64,000 bases of DNA from Hydrangea macrophylla (Eukaryota > Streptophyta > Magnoliopsida > Cornales > Hydrangeaceae): positions 32,732,001 to 32,796,000 of the forward strand of contig CM066988.1 of NCBI GenBank assembly GCA_033977485.1, given 5' to 3'. Positions within the stretch are counted from its first letter, which is position 1. Every line of letters starts with the position of its first letter. The notes beneath the pieces were generated by a model, which did not search any database, had not been told where the DNA came from, and worked only from the letters and a program-made list of their open reading frames with translations. Below, piece after piece: positions 59,071-64,000 of the stretch. The translations under genes were made by a program, and so were the position numbers.

Positions 59071-62000
59071 ATGACAGAACAAAATCTGAACACCAGTTCT
59101 ACTGGTGACTCTACTCAGAATTTCACTGTTACTTCTCATAAGTTAAATGGGGGTAACTTTCTTCAATGGTCTCAATCCGTCAAGCTCTTCGTCCAAGGAA
59201 AGGGCAAGTTTGGGTATCTCTCTGGATCTGCAGTGAAGCCTGAAGATGAAGGTGAAAGCTATGACAGGTGGGAGGCTGAGAACTCAATGGTTATGTCCTG
59301 GCTGGTGAATTCAATGGAGCCAGATGTTGGTCGGACCTATCTCTTTCTCCCAACCGCGAATGAGATCTGGGAGGCTGTGAAGGAGACCTACTCGGACTTT
59401 GGGAATGCAGGGCAGCTTTTTGAGATCAAGACTCAATTAAGGAAGGCCAAACAAGGAGAGAAGAGTGTAACTCAATACTACACTGACCTCAAAACTCTAT
59501 GGCAAGAGTTTGATCTGTTCTGTGATTACAAGTGGAACTGTGCAAAGGACAGTGCCTTATTTAAGAAAACCGTCGAGAAAGAGAGGGTATTCGATTTCCT
59601 GGTAGGTCTAAACAAGGACTTGGATGAGGTGCGAGGACGGATACTTGGTCGAGATCCACTCCCAAGTACTCGTGAGGTGTTTGCTGAAGTGCGCAGAGAG
59701 GAAAGTCGTCGACAGGTGATGCTCGGCCATGAGTCAACCCTTCCTACAGTAGAGACCTCAGCCTTGATGACCACTAAGCCAGATCAGTCCACTCAGAGGT
59801 ATCCTAAGCGCTCAGAACGACCAGTCTGCGAATTCTGTCATAAACTCGGGCACATCAAAGCTAAATGTTGGAAGCTACATGGAAAGCCTGCAGATTTCAC
59901 TCCAGCCAACAAATTCTCTCGTGACAACAAAGGAGGCTTCCAAGTCTCATATGAAGAACCTGCAGCATCTCAGTCATCCAGTGACAATTCTTTCTTCAAT
60001 AAGGAAAACCTAGAACAATTGTATCGTTTATGGATTTCACATCAGTCTGCTAACACCACACCCAATCCATCATCTTCCCTAGCACAAAAAGGTACTCATG
60101 CAGCAGTTTTTAGTGTCACATTAGATAAATCCGACCCCTGGATCATTGATTCAGGGGCCACTGATCATATGACAGGTTCTTCTTATATGTTTTCAACCTA
60201 TTTCCCTTGTTCTGGCACTCAAAAAGTCAAAATTGCAGACGGTTCAATGTCTGCAATTGCTGGAAAAGGTTCTATCATTGTCTCACCTTCTCTTACCTTA
60301 AACAATGTCCTTCATGTGCCCAACTTATCTTGTAACCTAATGTCTGTCAGCAAAATAGCCCATGATTCTAACTGTCTAATCAAATTTGTGTCTACTGGCT
60401 GTGTGTTTCAGGACCAATGCTCGGGGAAGATGATTGGCAATGCTAAAGAAAGTGGTGGTCTCTACTACTTTGGCTCAGACAGCCTATCGAGTAAACCATG
60501 TTCCTCTAGTTTTTTATCATTAGAAAATGAAATAATGTTATGGCACTATAGACTTGGTCATCCTAGCTTTGGTTATTTAAAACATTTATTTCCTGTTTTA
60601 TTCAAGAATAAAGATGTTGGTTCTTTTCAATGTGAGATTTGCCAATTTGCTAAACATAAGAGATCTGTTTATCCTACTTTAGCATACATGCCATCTAAAC
60701 CTTTTTCCCTTATTCATAGTGACATGTGGGGACCATCTAGGGTTAGAAATCTGTCTGGCACTAGATGGTTTATTACTTTTATTGATGATCATACAAGAAA
60801 CACATGGATTTATCTCCTTAAAGAAAAATCAGAGGCTGCTGAAACTTTAAAAAATTTTAATTCTATGATTAAAACTCAATTTCAGTCTCAAATTCAAGTT
60901 TTTAGAACTGATAATGGGCGAGAATACTTTAACAACATTCTTGGTAAGTTTCTTGTTGAACAAGGCATTATCCACCATAGTTCGTGTATTGATACACCCC
61001 AACAAAATGGAATTGCCGAAAGAAAAAATCGACATCTATTAGAGGTAGCTCGAGCTCTCATGTTTTCTATGAATGTACCTAAAAGATTTTGGGGAGAGGC
61101 CATACTTAATGCTGCATACCTAATTAATAGGATGCCAAGCAAAGTACTAAGCTATCAAACCCCCTTAAAAGCTTTACAATCATATTTTCCTCACAACAGA
61201 TCTTTCACTCACTTAGCACCTAAAGTTTTTGGTTGTACTAGTTTTGTTCACACTCATGATCATAACCGAAACAAATTAGATCCTAGGGCAACTAAATGTG
61301 TTTTCTTAGGTTTCTCACCTACTCAAAAAGGATATAAATGTTTTGATACGAGCTCGGGTAAAATGCTGGTTAGCATGGATGTCACATTCTTTGAAAACAA
61401 ACCTTTTTTTGAGAAGACTTCTCTTCAGGGGGAGAATAGGGAAACAAGTGAAGATAAGTTTTGGGAAACTATTGTTATGCCTACACCCGTTCTTAGCTTT
61501 TCTACACCAAAAAAAGGGTCTGAAACTATGAGTAATGTGGCTCCTACATCTGAACTTCGTGTTTACTCGAGAAGGAAGGAAAAGCAACGTACTGATCCAC
61601 TGCCAACTCCAACAGTGCCACCATCTGAACCAAGTGTTGATCCAGGTAATGTCAACTCTATTACCCCTAGTCCATTTCCTCTTGAACCAATTCTAGAGTC
61701 TGACCACAGTGAACATGTTACAATCCCTGAGCCAAGCCAAAGTGATCTTAGTGAACCCATAGCTATTAGGAAAGGAGTACGTGAGTGTACCAAACATCCT
61801 ATTGCTCGACATGTGTCATATCATAAACTCTCACCTAGTTTTAGAGCCTTCACCACTAGTATCACTGATGATGAAATCCCAAAAACGATACAAGAAGCAC
61901 TAGGTATTCCAAAGTGGAGGGAGGCTGTCCTAGAAGAAATGAGAGCATTGAAAAAGAATGAAACTTGGGAAATGACAGAACTTCCAAAAGGAAAACACCT

Positions 62001-63417
62001 GGTAGGCAGCAAGTGGATTTTCACAATCAAGTATAACTCTGATGGCTCGATAGAAAGATACAAAGCTAGGCTGGTAGCTCGAGGGTTTACTCAAACCTAT
62101 GGCCTAGATTATGAGGAAACATTTGCCCCGGTTGCCAAACTCAACACTGTCAGGGTCTTACTTTCACTAGCTGTTAATCTGGATTGGCCTCTTTTGCAAT
62201 TTGATGTTAAGAATGCATTTCTTAATGGTGATTTAGAAGAAGAGGTGTTCATGCAAGTGCCTCCAGGTTTTGATAATGCGAGTGTAGCAGGGAAGGTCTG
62301 CAAACTAAGGAAGTCCTTATACGGCCTCAAGCAATCCCCTCGTGCATGGTTTGCGAGGTTTGCAAGGGCTGTCAAGGAGCAGGGCTATTCACAAGCTCAA
62401 TCGGATCATACACTATTCTATAAACACACTACAGGAGGTAAAATTGCTATTCTAATTGTGTATGTGGACGATATAGTAATGACAGGAAACGACGAGAAGG
62501 AGTTAGCAACATTGAAGAAGCTTCTGGCTCATCAATTTGAGCTTAAGGACTTGGGAAATCTCAAGTTTTTCCTTGGTATGGAAGTAGCTAGATCAAAGAA
62601 TGGGATTGCTATATCTCAGAGGAAGTATGAGCTCGATCTACTCAAAGAGACAGGTCTCCTTGGATGCAAGCCTGCCTCAACACCTATTGATCCTAATCAG
62701 AAGCTCGGTCGAAGTAAGAATGAGGTGCCTGTGGACAAAGTCAGATATCAGAAACTGGTGGGAAAACTGATTTACTTAGCTCATACAAGACCTGATATAG
62801 CCTTTGCTGTAGGCTTAGTAAGCCAGTTCATGCATTGTCCAGCTGAAGATCACCTCAAGGCTGTCTACAGAATTCTACACTACCTCAAAGGAAGTCCGGG
62901 CAAGGGTATTATGTTCAGCAAAAGTCAAAACAGACAGATTGAAGTATTTACAGATGCAGATTGGGCAGGATCTGAAACTGACAGGAGGTCTACATCAGCC
63001 TATTGCACGTTTGTATGGGGCAACCTTGTGACATGGAGGAGCAAGAAGCAACATGTTGTGGCAAGGAGCAGTGCAGAAGCTGAGTTCAGAGCAATGGCTC
63101 AAGGAGTTTGTGAAGTCATTTGGCTTAGAAGTATCCTAAAAGAACTAAAGATCGAGACTGATAAACCAATGCAGCTGTTTTGTGACAACAAGTCAGCCAT
63201 CAGCATTGCACATAATCCAGTGCAACACGATAGAACAAAGCATGTGGAAATTGATCGTCATTTCATCAAAGAAAGACTCGAAAGAGGGGAAATTTGTATG
63301 CCCTATGTTCCAACATCTGAACAACTAGCAGATGTTCTCACAAAAGGGCTCTACAAGCAAGTGTTTGAAGATTTTCTAGTCAAGCTGGGCATGATTGACA
63401 TCTTTGCTCCAGCTTGA
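59071..63417 (+). CDS. gag-pol: Copia Gag-Pol polyprotein (1448 aa), intact
   Basis: A single frame covers all domains. The start chosen is the first ATG after the PBS (59071, MTEQNLNTSS). The frame is open further upstream to 58906, but that lies inside the LTR. Gag (UBN2-type) covers residues about 20-240, with a CCHC knuckle CEFCHKLGHIKAKC at 253-266. Protease DSG starts at residue 360. In integrase, the HHCC region is at about 490-540 and the catalytic D551, D614 and E650 have the expected D-35-E spacing. Reverse transcriptase has YVDD at 1131-1134. RNase H has D1295 and a DNKSAI motif, ending near the C-terminus. All key residues are present and I saw no stop or frameshift. The TGA overlaps the start of the PPT. 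It acts in virus-like particles and the nucleus to copy and insert the element. Confidence 0.97.
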   Translation: MTEQNLNTSSTGDSTQNFTVTSHKLNGGNFLQWSQSVKLFVQGKGKFGYLSGSAVKPEDEGESYDRWEAENSMVMSWLVNSMEPDVGRTYLFLPTANEIWEAVKETYSDFGNAGQLFEIKTQLRKAKQGEKSVTQYYTDLKTLWQEFDLFCDYKWNCAKDSALFKKTVEKERVFDFLVGLNKDLDEVRGRILGRDPLPSTREVFAEVRREESRRQVMLGHESTLPTVETSALMTTKPDQSTQRYPKRSERPVCEFCHKLGHIKAKCWKLHGKPADFTPANKFSRDNKGGFQVSYEEPAASQSSSDNSFFNKENLEQLYRLWISHQSANTTPNPSSSLAQKGTHAAVFSVTLDKSDPWIIDSGATDHMTGSSYMFSTYFPCSGTQKVKIADGSMSAIAGKGSIIVSPSLTLNNVLHVPNLSCNLMSVSKIAHDSNCLIKFVSTGCVFQDQCSGKMIGNAKESGGLYYFGSDSLSSKPCSSSFLSLENEIMLWHYRLGHPSFGYLKHLFPVLFKNKDVGSFQCEICQFAKHKRSVYPTLAYMPSKPFSLIHSDMWGPSRVRNLSGTRWFITFIDDHTRNTWIYLLKEKSEAAETLKNFNSMIKTQFQSQIQVFRTDNGREYFNNILGKFLVEQGIIHHSSCIDTPQQNGIAERKNRHLLEVARALMFSMNVPKRFWGEAILNAAYLINRMPSKVLSYQTPLKALQSYFPHNRSFTHLAPKVFGCTSFVHTHDHNRNKLDPRATKCVFLGFSPTQKGYKCFDTSSGKMLVSMDVTFFENKPFFEKTSLQGENRETSEDKFWETIVMPTPVLSFSTPKKGSETMSNVAPTSELRVYSRRKEKQRTDPLPTPTVPPSEPSVDPGNVNSITPSPFPLEPILESDHSEHVTIPEPSQSDLSEPIAIRKGVRECTKHPIARHVSYHKLSPSFRAFTTSITDDEIPKTIQEALGIPKWREAVLEEMRALKKNETWEMTELPKGKHLVGSKWIFTIKYNSDGSIERYKARLVARGFTQTYGLDYEETFAPVAKLNTVRVLLSLAVNLDWPLLQFDVKNAFLNGDLEEEVFMQVPPGFDNASVAGKVCKLRKSLYGLKQSPRAWFARFARAVKEQGYSQAQSDHTLFYKHTTGGKIAILIVYVDDIVMTGNDEKELATLKKLLAHQFELKDLGNLKFFLGMEVARSKNGIAISQRKYELDLLKETGLLGCKPASTPIDPNQKLGRSKNEVPVDKVRYQKLVGKLIYLAHTRPDIAFAVGLVSQFMHCPAEDHLKAVYRILHYLKGSPGKGIMFSKSQNRQIEVFTDADWAGSETDRRSTSAYCTFVWGNLVTWRSKKQHVVARSSAEAEFRAMAQGVCEVIWLRSILKELKIETDKPMQLFCDNKSAISIAHNPVQHDRTKHVEIDRHFIKERLERGEICMPYVPTSEQLADVLTKGLYKQVFEDFLVKLGMIDIFAPA

Positions 63418-63424
63418 GGGGGAG
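63416..63424 (+). promoter_or_regulatory. PPT of the intronic Copia
   Basis: GAGGGGGAG lies between the gag-pol stop and the 3' LTR. Its first bases overlap the TGA stop codon. Confidence 0.9.
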
Positions 63425-63688
63425 TGTTGAGATATGCTATTGACTCAGCATTGAATCGATATCTTAGAGTTGTTAGCTGCCCCTAATTTATAGGGATTTG
63501 ATTTTATCTGTACATATTTGATTTTATCTGTACAATATTTGATTTTATCAGTACATGTGTATTTTTATTTTATTTCCTAGATTAGTTTATTCGATCCTTT
63601 TTTCTAGGCTTTCAGTTAGGTCTGTACACCTATATATATTTCAAATAATGAATAAGAATAATAGATTGCTCCAATATTTTATCTTTTA
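63425..63688 (+). mobile_element. 3' LTR of the intronic Copia (264 bp)
   Basis: Identical to 58776-59039 except G at 63668. Followed by GTTAG. Confidence 0.95.
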
Positions 63689-63693
63689 GTTAG
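63689..63693. repeat. Target-site duplication GTTAG, right
   Basis: Exact copy of 58771-58775. Confidence 0.95.
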
Positions 63694-64000
63694 GACAAAA
63701 ATATCATTTCTTCAGATACCAAAAGCTTAAGTGCATTGAATTTTTTGGAATTGGGAGGCAGCAGATAGTAGATACTTCAGAAGGAAATTTCACACTGCAG
63801 ATCTTCAAGAAGCAAAACCTAATGTTCGCATTAAACCTTTTACATGAGAAACACTAGTGTCATTTCACAAATGATTCCCAGAAAACGAAGAAAGAAAAAA
63901 AAAAAAGAAAAGTTTTTTAAACAACGTATAGCTTAAATCATGATTCAGTGATAATAGGTTAAACTCTATTTGAATTAGGCACCCATCTACTGATGAGGGT
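63694..64000 (-). other. CESA8 intron continuing to the window edge
   Basis: No exon is recognised on the minus strand. The next upstream CESA8 coding exon must lie beyond 64000. A-rich tract at 63892-63912. Confidence 0.6.

Larger units (their letters stand above)
58776..63688 (+). mobile_element. Complete Copia retrotransposon (4913 bp) in a CESA8 intron
   Basis: It has two 264-bp LTRs differing at one base (A at 59019, G at 63668), a PBS, an uninterrupted gag-pol frame, a PPT and exact GTTAG duplications. It is inserted antisense to CESA8, upstream of exon A. The very short LTRs and the single frame resemble the Ale/Retrofit group, though the lineage is inferred. It is probably recent and may be capable of transposition. 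Confidence 0.97.

Overview
The window is nuclear DNA of a flowering plant, probably a dicot. The evidence is a spliced cellulose synthase gene closest to CESA8, exons resembling the spliceosomal helicase AQR (aquarius), and nested plant-type Copia, Gypsy, LINE and CACTA elements. I cannot name the species. Most of the 64 kb is transposon sequence, and only one ordinary host gene appears functional.

Left third (1-20 kb). Two head-to-head fragments of one Copia LTR family (1-2038) are followed by a decayed Copia gag-pol (2039-5053). Next come one terminus of a CACTA DNA transposon (5363-5785), a three-copy 336-bp tandem repeat (6163-7171) and small LINE and LTR scraps. Minus-strand exons lie between these: three open exons matching the N-terminal part of aquarius (10507-11068) and a decayed coiled-coil gene of unknown identity (12288-14602). 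A Gypsy LTR plus leader (14665-19495) interrupts the host-like DNA on the right.

Middle (19.5-38.8 kb). This is a nested Gypsy stack. A Tat/Ogre-like 3' end with LTR (19496-21003) is followed by a probable chromovirus LTR (21004-38757), and that LTR is split by a complete, very young, minus-strand Gypsy element (21960-35253). The young element has 3.27-kb LTRs differing at about three bases plus one 10-bp repeat unit, an exact 5-bp target duplication (AGGTC), a PBS and a PPT. It carries one open gag and no pol, so it looks non-autonomous. Its non-coding interior holds several tandem arrays and a recurrent potential RNA hairpin that also occurs in the related element at 19.8 kb.

Right-middle (38.8-53.1 kb). 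A dead LINE reverse transcriptase is split by a 636-bp solo LTR with its target duplication (39895-40530), and its tail is interrupted by a decayed Copia (42632-49870). The LINE tail plus an LTR is repeated at 49893-52750, which points to a tandem duplication followed by LTR-LTR recombination.

Right end (53.4-64 kb). The last six coding exons of a CESA8-type cellulose synthase lie on the minus strand, 583 codons in frame with consensus splice sites. The intron upstream of the first visible exon contains a complete, apparently coding-competent Copia element in opposite orientation (58776-63688, one 1448-residue gag-pol frame, LTRs differing at one base, GTTAG target duplication). The 5' part of the gene lies beyond the right edge.
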